A program made the position numbers and the translations under genes. Positions 10,216-21,125 of a stretch of DNA of 23,268 nucleotides are shown here, one piece after another (the stretch's first letter is position 1; every line of letters starts with the position of its first letter). A model generated the notes under the pieces. It was not told the DNA's origin, ran no database searches, and was given only the letters and a program-made list of their open reading frames with translations. Origin of the DNA: Botryllus schlosseri. Taxonomy: Eukaryota; Chordata; Ascidiacea; Stolidobranchia; Styelidae. The stretch lies in the NCBI GenBank assembly GCA_000444245.1, contig ATSW01000536.1, positions 1 to 23,268 of the forward strand, read 5' to 3'.

Positions 10216-12300
10216 TCATGCAGACAAGCTTCCGCGTGACGACACAATTCTAACGGGGATAGTAAAACACGTCATCGGTTTGCGCGGAAGTTTCAGAGAA
10301 CAGGGTCTTGCATCACGCGGAAGGATTGATAACGGAACCATTTCGCTTCGCGTAACGACTCTTCGCTTCCACACGCAGATCTGTCGCTACAAAGATTCCG
10401 GGAAGGTTTTCCGTCGAAACCAGCGCGCTGTAAAGCGCGCGTTATAAGATGACAGCAAAAGTAATTGGGTCGAAGTTACGAAATCGATTCCAAATTTACC
10501 GCGAATTGAGAAAACGACAAGTGACACGAACGGGCGAAGGCGCGGCAAAGAAACCATATCAGATGGCTCCCCAAGGCACGGACTAGATGTACCGAAACAC
10601 GCCACGACACGGATTACTGTGATAATCGGATTTGAGGCGTACGATTCCGTGTAAGTGCGACGGTCAATCACTGCGTTGATTTAATTTGCGGGTTGCGGTA
10701 TTTAGTCCGATTAACAAAGGACACCGGGGAATCATGATAAAGGTCGATAAAGCAAGGGTACGACCAAAGTTGATTTGGATCGCAGGTTGATTTTTAGTCG
10801 TCCGGAACCGATTTACAGTACTAGCGGTATTTTGATAGAGGGCGATCGAAGTCAAGTATTACTACTCTCGTAGATCTGCAGAATTTTCTGTCGGAGTGCT
10901 CTTTTCAGGGAGACGGTCGGCCGGTCATATACTCATATTGGTCATACGAAGTCCATGTGCATTTGAACCAGAACTTGTGGTCCAATTCAATTACAAGTAG
11001 AAGTAGCCATCTCCAAGTCTCATCACTACTTCGAGGGAAGTAGAATATAAAAGGTTTGAAAAATACTAAAGTAACCAGTTTCGAAGGTAAGTAGATTTGA
11101 TCGAAAGTTCGCATCATTTTGACAGTTAATCGGTGGTGTCTACTTTGGATGCAAGATGCTTTTTCGCCACTAACGCAAAACGACTAACGACGCTACAAAT
11201 AGGTGCAGACTTCGAATTATATTCAGCTATTTCACACTATTTCGAAAATGCTATACATTTTACACTTATAAATTCCAAATCCACACTATATACACAAAAA
11301 CCGATTCCTCAAAAAGCCTGCTCCAATCCGTTCAAACTGCAAATATTCAGTTTCATCACCGGCGGAATGAGCCGAGCGACTTTCGCGGGGACGCAGTCAG
11401 AAAACGTTCCACGTGTTCGCTATGATGTAATAACGCTCACGAGACCATCATGAATAGGCGCAATCGTCGCGTAGCCATTCGAGGGCGTGTGTCACGTAGG
11501 GCGACGCCCACAAACAAAACGCGGGATGACGAAACGTGTCGCCTCTTTATCGTGAAGGTTTGATTCGCTTTGCACCGATTTAATAGCGGAGATGATTACG
11601 GATTTGAGATAATTAACGCCTTTTTGTAGATTTGGATTTACGATGGCGATAATCTCATTTAGGAGCCGGAACTTCGGAAAATATGGATATTTTCAAAGGA
11701 CTTTTGAATGAATGAGAGTCGCCACCGGGTTCGAAGCAAAAACGCGGATTCGGGCGGTTCAACTTGCTACATCACTTTCTGTCTTACATTAAATCAATCT
11801 TCCGCAAGTCAGATTTCAACGTAAGGTTTTCTTTTCTGCCATTTCTTTCCTAGAGAAATGTCCCAAAAACCAAGATGGGTAGGGGTCCACTGCTGTCGGT
11901 CTTACGTGTAAAACAGGTGAGGCGTCGCTTAAACCCGAATTCAGCCATGCAGTTTCACACAAACCCGCATTGGAGATGATCAAGTTCTATTCAAGCACGC
12001 ATCGCGTCCTGCCTTCGACAACAGCATATCGAGAACCGCAACTCCCACTCCCAACCCTGGTCTAAGTACACATGGCTATCGGCCAATAGTCGTGCTCTGA
12101 CATCTACGGATTCTACGCTGGTAACTTGGCTTTTCAACGCGATTGTGAAAAGCAGCATATTTATCCAATCGACGAGCAGGCGAAACTGTATCCAATACAT
12201 TTCAACGATCAAATTCCAACCACTACGATCTATCGATATTGTTCGTCACTTTTGATGACGTTACGAGAATTAACAGGGCCAATTACTAGAACCACTTGTT
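10216..12300. other. Intergenic DNA, nothing supported
   Basis: The region is CpG-rich with several short open frames on both strands, none with a domain or splice evidence. Small hairpins occur (GCGCGC repeated around 10433-10450). A B-box-like GGTTCGAAGC near 11729 has no A box upstream. Confidence 0.5.
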
Positions 12301-12309
12301 AGTATTGAC

Positions 12310-12357
12310 TTCCTGCGGGGCCTACGATATTCATGAATACCGTAGGCCCCGCTTCCT
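12310..12357. repeat. 38-bp near-perfect palindrome framed by TTCCT
   Basis: The palindrome runs 12315-12352. GCGGGGCCTACG at the left pairs with CGTAGGCCCCGC at the right, one A/C mismatch follows, and TATTCATGAATA at the centre is itself palindromic. Identical TTCCT stands on both sides (12310-12314 and 12353-12357), as if the palindrome had been inserted with a 5-bp duplication. It could extrude as a cruciform or, in RNA, form a long hairpin. No family match is known to me. Confidence 0.85.
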
Positions 12358-12900
12358 GATAATGAGTGGTGAGGCAATCGCGAAAATAGTGCTTCACACA
12401 ATAAAAGCAACATAGTCACCATACCATGGCCGCTAAACACTGCAACCGCATAAACTATGGATAAACACAATATCATCCCCTGAAGCCATCAAATCTACAA
12501 TTAGCCATAACAAGCCTGCCACTGGGACAAGTTTCTAAGGCATTCAAATGGAAGCATTTCCTTATCAATGCACAGTAGTCAATCCATGTCTATGCGATCT
12601 CAGACCCCAGCACGAGTGCTGCGACAATTTGCATGGTTGATGCTGTAATATGCCGTTAGGGTTTTATTCGGCAGTATTCCCTCTCCACGGGTCGGTCTCG
12701 TATCAGGTCAATAGTTACCGTATTTATATACAGTTCGCGAGGGCATCGGCTTAGTGGATTGTTGTACGTCAGCAATAACTCGGTTTTTGCCCACCAAACA
12801 CCACAATTGCAAGGTTGCGCGAATCTTACGCGACACTTCGATATGACACCGACCGCGTTAAATGTAGCGATCAACACTTCGAGGGCATTTTGTGAATCTA
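12358..12900. other. Intergenic DNA, nothing supported
   Basis: Only chance-length open frames are seen. No domains, tRNA boxes or repeat pairs were found. Confidence 0.45.
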
Positions 12901-12912
12901 TCAATTATAAGC

Positions 12913-13105
12913 CAGTGGTTCTCAATCTTTTTAGCTCGGGGGACCGCTAAAATACCAAAACAAGTTTTGCGGACAGGTGATCCTTACAGATCGAAATGAA
13001 CCATAAATGTAATTAAGATAAATGTATGCAACTCAAAAGTAAATTTTGGTCACTACTGATGTCTTTTTGATATTGAATATGTTGTACGTGGTTCTATAGA
13101 AGTTT
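12913..13105 (+). mobile_element. hAT-type element, left end and decayed interior
   Basis: The stretch opens CAGTGGTTCTCAATCTTTTT, then GGGGGACCGCTAAAA and TTTTGCGGAC, a layout typical of Charlie-like hAT ends. The matching right end (...TTGAGAACCACTG) and an 8-bp duplication were not found, so the copy seems truncated and the end given here is approximate. TACGTGGTTCTAT at 13085-13097 recurs at 19642-19654, followed in both places by a TTTCT word, hinting at a second relic of the same family. Confidence 0.5.
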
Positions 13106-15440
13106 CTACAATGCGACCACCAACTTTTATATGATTCTTCCCTTTCCTTTGAAAGACTTTCGACATTGCCGTTTCCTAAGCCTCTAGCATGCGGCCGAAT
13201 GCCGCTAAATTGTATAGTCTGAATTTACCGAATTTGGTTCAAAAAGTCTTCTTAGATTCAACAACTCGTTATTAGCTACTTTTAAACCGATTACTTGCAG
13301 CATTGTAACGAACGCCAAAGTCCATACCGGACCATGATCTATATATTACGACCAGACGCAGAAAATACGAATCAAATTTCTGAATCAATTGTAAATTTAA
13401 TGTTTAATATCTCTATAATTAATGTACAAGATTTAAACCTCTCGCATTTTGCAATTGAGACGTAAAATTACAATATATTTGGCGGATCGGAAGGAAGGCT
13501 GACATGGATCGTCGTTTGGGAGTCACTGATCTACGCTATCTTCAATGCACAAGCAATACTGAGATGCACTGCGTCGGCCATAGGATGACCAATCCGCCAC
13601 CCAGCATAGATAAGTCTGTCGTCAGGCGAATCACGCGATTTTATCCAGCGTGACAAATAAGTAATCGCGTCATAGTTTGTTCGTTTTTTCATCGAACCAA
13701 GGTATGCAGAAACAGGCGCTTTTCCAAATGAATCAGAGGACGCGTCACTAAGGTGAGCCGTTTCGTCCATCGCCATGAATATCACAAAACGCACACTCCG
13801 GATGTGACACGAATGAGATATCGCTGAGTTCGATCACGGGCAATGAAGTCAGTTCGTGCACGCGTGAGGATTCAAAACAATACCAAAGGCGTGACAACGC
13901 GGTCGCTCGGTCAGCAGCCGAAAGGCGAGCGATTGAATTTAATTTGAATTGAATCTCACTTCGAAGTGCTCAGTAACAGTAACAGTACAACAGCTCATTT
14001 ACATAATTCTATCGCGAATTACCATGCGCGATTCGTGACGAAATGTAATCCTGACCGATGCGTATCTCAGAGATGCTATAATAAAAAGGTCGATTATATC
14101 TGTTTCTATGTGTAAGTTTTCGAGAAACCCCCGACATCAAAATGTAGATGAAGATGATTGAATTAAAGCATGCTGTTATGGAAACTTTGCTGGTGTTAAC
14201 CACAGTAACTGACTCACAGCGATGAGTATTGAAATGGATTAGAATCTACTATTCTCGGTCGGCTTCGGGTTGGAACCAAGAGTTTCGGAAATATTGATTC
14301 CTTTAGTCGCGTACGTGGACTTGGATTTTGCCAAGGTTCCGATTCAGCCTGATGGTGCTCAAATCAGGAAGAGAAATTTGGGATTTTGAAATGAGATAGT
14401 CATTCGCGAGCCAAGCCTCAGCGCGATACGTGCCACGCCTGTACGCGCCGCCCGCTACGCAAAACACGCGTGGGTCAACAACAAAACTGCAGAGTTAGCG
14501 TACCCAAAACAGACCACTCCTTAACTAGGCTTGTCGAGAAAGTACAACCGTGTATACGGGGTTAAGAAGCGATGACGCGCGATCTCGATGCTACAGAGAT
14601 GGCTAGTGAGGAATGGGACCACTTGTGATAAATGCTTTACCCGCAGTTCAGATATGGTGGCTTTGTGCGGGAAATGGCTGCTGCCAATAACGATGACACA
14701 CCTTCTACTTTAATTTAAGACCATATCATGACTTCATATTTAGAGCGTTGAGACGTATTAATATCCCATACAATGTCATAATTCATTTCGTTAACGTAGG
14801 GGAAGAAATTGCAACATTTGTCGACGAAACGTAACTGCGATTATTATAGAAATCGGGCGCATGGCCTTGTGTGTTGTAATTTCCAAGTGTGTCTCAATCA
14901 ATAGTTTGAAAGCAGCAAATTAATGAGGCAGTACAAGATTGCTTAGAACGAAGTCTTTTACATGTTATTCCTGTTATCCTGTAGATGTAAATACATTTGG
15001 GTGGCGTATTTTCCATCGGTGTCGCAAGTAAGCACCATCCGTCTATTTTGCATAATCCACAATCATTCAAACAAAATTCGCTGTCTACCGGCGCGGAAAG
15101 AGTACAAAAGTTCTTCGTTTCGCCATTTAGCTTTAAAGAAGAATCGATCATGAAATAGGAATTTGCTGTGAATTTGTGATCATTTCGATAGCGAGCAAAA
15201 TCGAGTGACGGACCGATTCGATCCTGAGCAGAGCATTCGGGCATCCTACGTATTAATCGAGATTTGAAGTTACAAAATACTTTTTATACGACAAAAAATA
15301 TCGCAGTTACACTTGAAAAATGATTTCGTACTCGTTCATTAACCGTAAATATGCCATGGCGCCTTGTGGCGATCACTATTTGCAGGAAAAATGTCGATCC
15401 TCTCAAGGGTTTTCTTGCTAGGCATTGGTGTTATGGTGTA
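13106..15440. other. Intergenic DNA, no supported gene
   Basis: Open frames at 13531-13794 and 14894-15244 (both minus) have somewhat protein-like composition. The second contains several Cys. Both are of chance length, without recognised motifs or clear splice context. A GTAACA-type triple repeat lies near 13972-13988. Confidence 0.45.
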
Positions 15441-15965
15441 TCATAACTAGGGCTGAGCACAATGATTCGAGAACTCGAATCTGAATCGAGTATTAATTTT
15501 ATTGATTCCAGTCGAGTAGTAAAAGACCATATTTTCGAGTACTGAAATTAAACGCTTATCGCCAGTGAAAGTTAATTTATCAACGAGAATATAGTTTCCA
15601 TGCTAATTTTCACTGTTGAAGCATTGAAACCTTATCGGCGGTATCGTAGTATACGCAACATAGAGTACGAAGCTACGAACGTTGCTGGACGTAGCGCATT
15701 TCTGAAGTCATGATTATCGCACAACATGGTCACCAAGTGAAATGAAATCGGTGTGGTCGAAAAATACCAAAGCAACATGTCTGAGATGGGTATCAGGCAT
15801 TATATTCTTTGTGGTGGCATAAACGGTATATATCTGAACTTGGACGTATTACATTCTGTGATGACGTCATAATGGATGATACTCGATTACTCGACTCGAA
15901 GCATACGGCGTGATTCACAGTCGAATCACTCAGGTACTCGATTTTGCCCTGCCCTTGTCATAACT
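15441..15965. mobile_element. hAT-type MITE with 8-bp target duplication
   Basis: TCATAACT occurs exactly at 15441-15448 and 15958-15965, an 8-bp target site duplication as made by hAT transposases. The ends are inverted: AGGGCTGAGCACAAT at the left, and AGGGCAGGGCAAAAT when the right end is reverse-complemented. The right end has two extra outer bases, CA. Subterminal TCGAGT recurs at 15486, 15512 and 15535, and its complement ACTCGA at 15881, 15889, 15894 and 15936. Perfect GATTCGAG/CTCGAATC stands at 15464-15481. The 509-bp interior has no transposase frame, so the element is non-autonomous. Confidence 0.8.
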
Positions 15966-15989
15966 GATGGATAATGGTCTCTTTGAATA

Positions 15990-16140
15990 AAAGAAGTCAG
16001 TCAGAAGCCAGGTGGTATACAGTGTGGTAAAATACGGATATTGGTACGGGACCGGAAAAACTTCGTGAAAGACTGCAAAAAATGTACCGTTATCCCACGA
16101 ATTGAAAAGCCAGTAAAACAGGTTGCCTTCAGGCTCTCAA
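15990..16140 (+). mobile_element. Weak LTR-retroelement-like fossil fragment
   Basis: A short plus-strand stretch reads RILVRDRKNFVKDCKKC. The spacing of aromatic, basic and paired Cys residues loosely resembles the zinc-binding region of LTR-retrotransposon integrases. There is no other recognisable part of such an element around it and no terminal repeats. If real, it is a short, old, broken remnant; a chance resemblance is equally possible. Confidence 0.15.
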
Positions 16141-17266
16141 AGTGGTCAACCCAGTTGTTACTACAAATTTCAAAGCATCAGTTAACGGCTTCTATAACCG
16201 GAATCGGCGAGTCACGCACTGAACTTTGCACCATCCATTTCGAACGCAACACTGCTTCGGGACATCTATCGATATCTACGTCAGCCTTGCGCAAGGAGAT
16301 CTCAGAATTTCAACACCGAAAGTAGTTGAAAAATTGATCTTTGTTAGATTCCGAAACACGTATATTGCATATTTTACACACGAGACTATATGCTAACATA
16401 TTATACTACTGGTAGGTAACGTATTTTAGGCGATCTTCACTTGTGACTCGGGCTCAACCGTGGCTTACAAACACATCAAACTTAGCTATATTTTTGTTTT
16501 TGCTACGAGCCTACGACTACATTATGCAAGGCAATGTGTAATCATCCTACTTAAAAGCAATCTGAGCATATCAGTGTAGCTACCGATTGAGACACCAATG
16601 GAAATCGGTTAATTGCCTAATTCTAACGCATAGAAAATACATCTACAGTGTACTAACAAATAAGATGTCCAGATTGTCCACCCTCGACTTCATACCGACA
16701 ATCTCTACCAATGAAACTTCGAATTGAAAACAAGATGCTGAGTCTGTTCCTAAAAGCCTTGATCCCCTATCGACCGTTCGAAATAATGACATCGACATCC
16801 AAGCATCGCCCGTGTTTATACAACAAAAAATGCAATTGGGCGCCCTCGAAATTACCACCACCCCCTCTTAACCCTGTTCCTGATGAGCAGGAGATTCGCC
16901 GGAGCCGCAATCAATTCCGGAAGATTGGCGTTCTCGCTCAAATCAATCGTAATTACTCCTGGATTAAGTCGAGTGCGCAATGATTGGCGTTGAGGTAAGG
17001 GTTCATGATTGAAGGAAATCGATATGGCAGTTCGACCAGCCAACCGAAAATCAGTGGGCCTGGGCCGTTAGATGAGACCGATATACCGTGCAGTACTATC
17101 GACTACCGTGAACCTCACTCTGATCGACTTGAATTAGAAACAGTTCCTAATTAATACTACAGTCTTAAATAAGGTAAATGTACGAAAGCCAACCTAATCC
17201 AGTATATATACGCCAATATCGATGTCAAATTGAAAATTGTGTCGTGTCATTCGCAGAACAAGCGGG
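16141..17266. other. Intergenic DNA, nothing supported
   Basis: Only chance-length frames occur, several overlapping on opposite strands around 16640-17040. No repeat pairs or tRNA boxes were found. Confidence 0.45.
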
Positions 17267-17346
17267 GCATGGAACTCATGAGCGTGGAAATCTTTACATA
17301 GCTAATGCATGGAACTCATGAGCGGGGAAATCTTTACATAGCTACT
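17267..17346 (+). repeat. 40-bp tandem duplication
   Basis: Two head-to-tail copies (17267-17306 and 17307-17346) share GCATGGAACTCATGAGCG followed by GGAAATCTTTACATAGCTA. They differ at one internal base (T versus G, 17285/17325) and near the end. The near identity points to a recent event, or to a third allele length in the population. Confidence 0.9.
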
Positions 17347-17561
17347 ATCTCAACAGTAGTCAGAAATACGTCAGCATCATTTGCCTGTCTCCATTATATA
17401 TGGGTCGAACTCTTTCTTGAGATCATTTTTATAACATCACATCTTTAGGTCCGTGAACATAATACGTCGCCGCGGAATCACAGTCCCTTATGCCCATTCC
17501 ACATACTATGAGAGAATTAAGTTTTTGTTTTTTTCTTTATTTCTTTTCTTTCGGCCATAAC

Positions 17562-17620
17562 CTTGGCCATGGTTAACTTTGAAACAATGCAACAAACGTA
17601 ACCAATTAACCATGGCCAAG
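17562..17620. repeat. 15-bp perfect inverted repeat, hairpin
   Basis: CTTGGCCATGGTTAA (17562-17576) and TTAACCATGGCCAAG (17606-17620) are exact reverse complements around a 29-base loop. Pairing may continue imperfectly outward (GGCCATA against TATGCCC). A T-rich tract (17522-17550) precedes it, and a second weaker inverted pair ACAGAAAA/TTTTCTGT follows. It is possibly a small foldback element; no gene stop precedes it, so a terminator role is unsupported. Confidence 0.75.
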
Positions 17621-17639
17621 ATATGCCCGACAGAAAAAT

Positions 17640-18800
17640 GAAAATTTTACAAAAACTTGATTTTCTGTAAATTTGGAAAAATAGACATAAGCTGCTTTGG
17701 TTCCACAGCGACGAATTATCAGCATGTGACAATTTAGCATGCGGCATTTGAGCATTTGGGTTAATGTTGGAGTTGAGTTTAAGGCAGAGGTTGGTTGAGT
17801 GTTTAAAGCCGCATAATCAAATGTCAAGCAACTCATCTTCCAACCATATCAACAGAGAGGCTAAATACGAAAGTTTCAATACGACGGGACCTATTGGTCA
17901 TTACCGAAAAGCGAAAACGATGACGCCAAATAACTTCCCATCGAAATTGGGTCCAGGTGATTTTGAAATGTCCGCCCGTTAATTAAAATCGGATGCTATC
18001 GGCAAGCCGTCGGTCCGACACATTACAACACCAATAGCTCCTGCGTAGTTACGCACAATATGTTCTACGTAGGAATGTTAAGGTCATGTAAAAACGGAGC
18101 GATTGAACGGGCATCTTGTATGGTTTTGCCAACGAATGAATGACGCTCATAATGTGTAAATATATCCGGTGATTAGAAACCCCGCTATAATACAAGCCAG
18201 AGGTGGAATCGGGCTGTGTGCGGCTACACTCCACACAGGCCCAGACAAGGACCTACCCCTACCGCTATGATCATGATCTGTGAAACGCACGGAAATGCCA
18301 ATAACCTGCCATCAAACTCATGTGCAAATGATACTGGCTAATTCGGTCAACTTAGAAAATGATAAACGCGTATTTGCAAATTCAACCCTGAAGATATATA
18401 GGATTTTCGGAACGTAGCTGAAATGCTGTCACCAACTTAGGCCTACAGAATCCACATCGCCCATAATACTGCGCATGTCCAACTTAATTTAGCTACTAAA
18501 CTAACTAACTGTCTAGCTACACTAGGAACGCCGCGCCGCTAATGACAGCGCAACAATGCGCCGTCCTAAGGCATTACAATATCGTGGTCAGCGATTCGAT
18601 GTTCAGCTTTCCAAACATCCATTTTCCGCTGACGTAATCGCAGAAGGTTCCGAGATAATCCTAAATGCCAACTACCAGCGAATACTTTCACGGAAATGCC
18701 CGCAGCGCGAAATCGACTGAACACGATTAGCGACTTTCGTTATTGTCACAACAAAGGTACGTGGCCTAGCCTAATAATGGATAGATGCCTCTTCAGGTAC
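17640..18800. other. Intergenic DNA, nothing supported
   Basis: Only chance-length open frames were seen. No recognised domain, tRNA box or repeat pair beyond the flanking hairpin. Confidence 0.45.
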
Positions 18801-18905
18801 ATCAATCAATCAATCATTTATTTGTCACACCAGCGAAAATCCGGTACGGACCAGGATGACGAGGGGACGCAAGGCCTTAGTACACAGTCGCCACCTGTAG
18901 GAGTA
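18801..18905 (-). mobile_element. Probable LINE 3' tail (minus strand)
   Basis: On the minus strand the sequence runs GGTGTGACAAATAAATGATT and ends in tandem GATT units (ATCA repeats on the plus strand, 18801-18815). An AATAAA-like word followed by a short tandem repeat is the usual 3' end of CR1/L2-like non-LTR retrotransposons, or of SINEs that borrow their tails. No reverse transcriptase motif was found upstream, so the copy is probably 5'-truncated. The clade is uncertain. Confidence 0.45.
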
Positions 18906-19096
18906 TACACATTACACATTCCAATCAATGGCGCATAACAAATGGGAATAAATATACAAAAACTACAAGAAATACAGCGAAAAAATTTCAACAAGGATAC
19001 AACGAGCTATAAACATTACAGTTTCGAGACTGCAGTGCAGGACTGAGTCGATAAAGCAGATTTCACGGTACGGGAAATAGGAACCATGTAATTATA

Positions 19097-19530
19097 TCAG
19101 ACATCGATCCAAAAAATTAGGACTAAGCTGAGAAATAGGGAAGATATGGCAACCCTGGCTATAGATTTAGGTGCTTCCGTAACCAGATGCGAATTTTCCA
19201 AGGCGTCCTTAAGACGTTTTAAAAATTCGGTAATGGCTCTCGCGTTGTCATAAACTGGATCGAAACTGGCGACGCAATTACTCAGCGTAAAAAAATCGTG
19301 CTTAATGGTCGCATCTCGAAACGCTGTCTTAAAAAATCAGCGATCGTGCATCTAACAGTTTTTGTCTCCGTCAGCCGAAAAGTCGTTTCCGTTTCATCAC
19401 TTGTCCGTTTTATGTCATCTTCTGTTAGTTTTAATTCAATGTGTGCATGTTCTAGGCCCAAAGTCGTTACGACTCCTTCCTGTCTTTTCATTTTATCGCA
19501 ATCTTTTGATGTTTTGAAGCGACGAAATTA
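19097..19530 (-). pseudogene. Decayed coding-like stretch, unknown family
   Basis: The minus strand reads like protein in two neighbouring stretches that are not in one continuous frame, so the copy looks broken. One stretch is rich in Glu, Thr and Asp (for example LEHAHIELKLTEDDIKRTSD). The other has a clean helical look (for example FDPVYDNARAITEFLKRLK). The opposite strand shows the Ser/Val/Phe bias expected of a shadow. I recognise no family. It could be a host pseudogene, part of the LINE whose tail lies just downstream, or a fossil of some other mobile element. Confidence 0.4.
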
Positions 19531-19639
19531 GAAATAAACTGAGCTGTACCGATTGCTTTGTATGCTGACTCGAATGGCTACAACTAATACTCGGTTAGGA
19601 TCGGAAATACTGAAGCTGCCTTTATGATGTTACAAGTAC

Positions 19640-20945
19640 TATACGTGGTTCTATCGATATTTCTGCGGGGCGAAGTCCAGAATCACAAATTCGATTTTGA
19701 TAGTTCGGATTCTTTCGAAAGAACTGCGACTTCGCTCTTTGCTAGTCTTTTATTATACTGCCACACGTGGCCAAATTGTACAATCGAAATCTAACGAATT
19801 TCGTTTTAAAATAGTCATCTTGACCTTCACTTTTAACAGGTCGCAAACGAGTTGCACGCTAATTGTATCCAGAGTAGCACAATATTGACTGCCTAAAGAC
19901 GGACGCTAGCTATGTCCTGAGAAGACCATGAACTCTATAAATCGCTTTAAAAGTTGGTGTCTCATCTTTCTAATTAATGTACAATCGTCCAACTTGCATT
20001 TCACAAGTAAGATATGTAACTGTTGCACACTTGTCCGACCGGTAGTAAAGTTGACACGGCCCGGCGGTCGAGAACCGCCGAACTACAGGAGTAACCAAAT
20101 TGCACCATCGAAAATCTGATACAGAATACAAATCACAGCGACATGTGGTAAGGTGACAAACACCACCAGCCTCGACGCAATGCAAAACTCCTATATCGCT
20201 TATCAAATATCATACGTCTGCCGATTAGTACCGTGTGAATCACTAAGTACCGCGAAATAGATCCTGCGTCAATGCCGTCCGGCCAGTATTTTTAAGCAAC
20301 GCAGCATAAATTTACAGATGTACGTACCAGACGGGTCCTAATGACAAATAAAGAAACGACGGGTTTCAAAGATAAGACGAATGACGACATAAGGAGCAGT
20401 TGCGGTCAGTTAAAAACTTCGATCAGCTGGTGAGACAGTAATCTTTCCCAGATCAAGTCAAAATTCACTTGCTAACAATGACACGGTAACCAGCAACAGC
20501 GCGGATAATACCGCGGGACCACCTCCCCTACACGTTCAAACCCGCAAGCACCGGATATAGGTTATTTATCAATCGACAAACGAAACACACAGTAACCAAA
20601 ATACTGCTGCACACAATTTCGCGCGTTAAAGGGAGTCACGCTTGAAGTTACCGGGAAATTCGATTACGTGATCCGGGCCTCCTACGGTGCGCCGCGATAA
20701 CTCGCACCCGGCGGGGTCATGGATGTATCATTGTATCACTGGTTGGTTTTCAAGTATGAGAGCGTGGATGGTTTGATGTTCGATTTTTGTGTAATAGGAT
20801 TAGATTTCGGTCGATTCTGTATACTTCTACTTCAGTGGATCACCAAACGACTCTCTGGGTAACGAAACAGGTGCCCAACGCCCCCTTAACACCGACTAAG
20901 GGCGGAAATCATGAAGTTATCTTATCCGGGAAAATGCCAATCGTG
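19640..20945. other. Intergenic DNA with hAT-like word and a hairpin
   Basis: TACGTGGTTCTAT at 19642-19654 repeats the hAT relic at 13085. CGGCGGT (20062-20068) and ACCGCCG (20074-20080) form a 7-bp stem with a 5-base loop. No gene is supported. Confidence 0.4.
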
Positions 20946-20949
20946 TGAT

Positions 20950-21125
20950 TAAAGAGAGATAGCGTAGTGGTAACGATAAACGCCTGCTAAGCCGGTGTAC
21001 CGGGTCCGATTCCCATCGGAGGTTCATCTGGGCTCCTCTTCCCCCGCTGTCGCCGTTCTTACGGCGACAAAAAAGCCCAGAAAAAAGGCCCGAAGAAAGA
21101 AAGCACTCACAAGGAATGGAAAGAA
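20950..21125 (+). mobile_element. tRNA-derived SINE with 3' hairpins
   Basis: An A box TAGCGTAGTGG (20960-20970) and B box GGTCCGATTCC (21003-21013) sit at tRNA spacing. GCCTGCTAAGCC between them resembles a Ser(GCT) anticodon arm. The body that follows folds into two nested stems. The inner is TGTCGCCGT (21048-21056) with ACGGCGACA (21061-21069) and a TCTT loop. The outer is CTGGGCT (21028-21034) with AGCCCAG (21074-21080). An A-rich tail with GAAAGAAAG follows. This is the layout of a Pol III-transcribed SINE: tRNA head, structured body, A-rich 3' end. No clear target duplication was found, so the limits are approximate. Confidence 0.65.

Noticed and set aside
13531-13794. 87-codon minus-strand frame with protein-like composition
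   Set aside because: Many frames of this size are expected by chance and nothing recognisable is present.
14894-15244. 116-codon Cys-containing minus-strand frame
   Set aside because: Chance length, no recognisable Cys framework, no signal peptide and no splice context.
17267-17346. CRISPR-like direct repeats
   Set aside because: The copies are immediately adjacent without spacers, in an animal-like genome. This is a simple tandem duplication.
17522-17620. Rho-independent-terminator-like hairpin with a T tract
   Set aside because: The T tract is on the wrong side for plus-strand reading, the loop is long, no gene adjoins it, and the DNA is eukaryotic.
20528-20545. Minus-strand B-box-like GGGTTTGAACG
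   Set aside because: No A box upstream on that strand.
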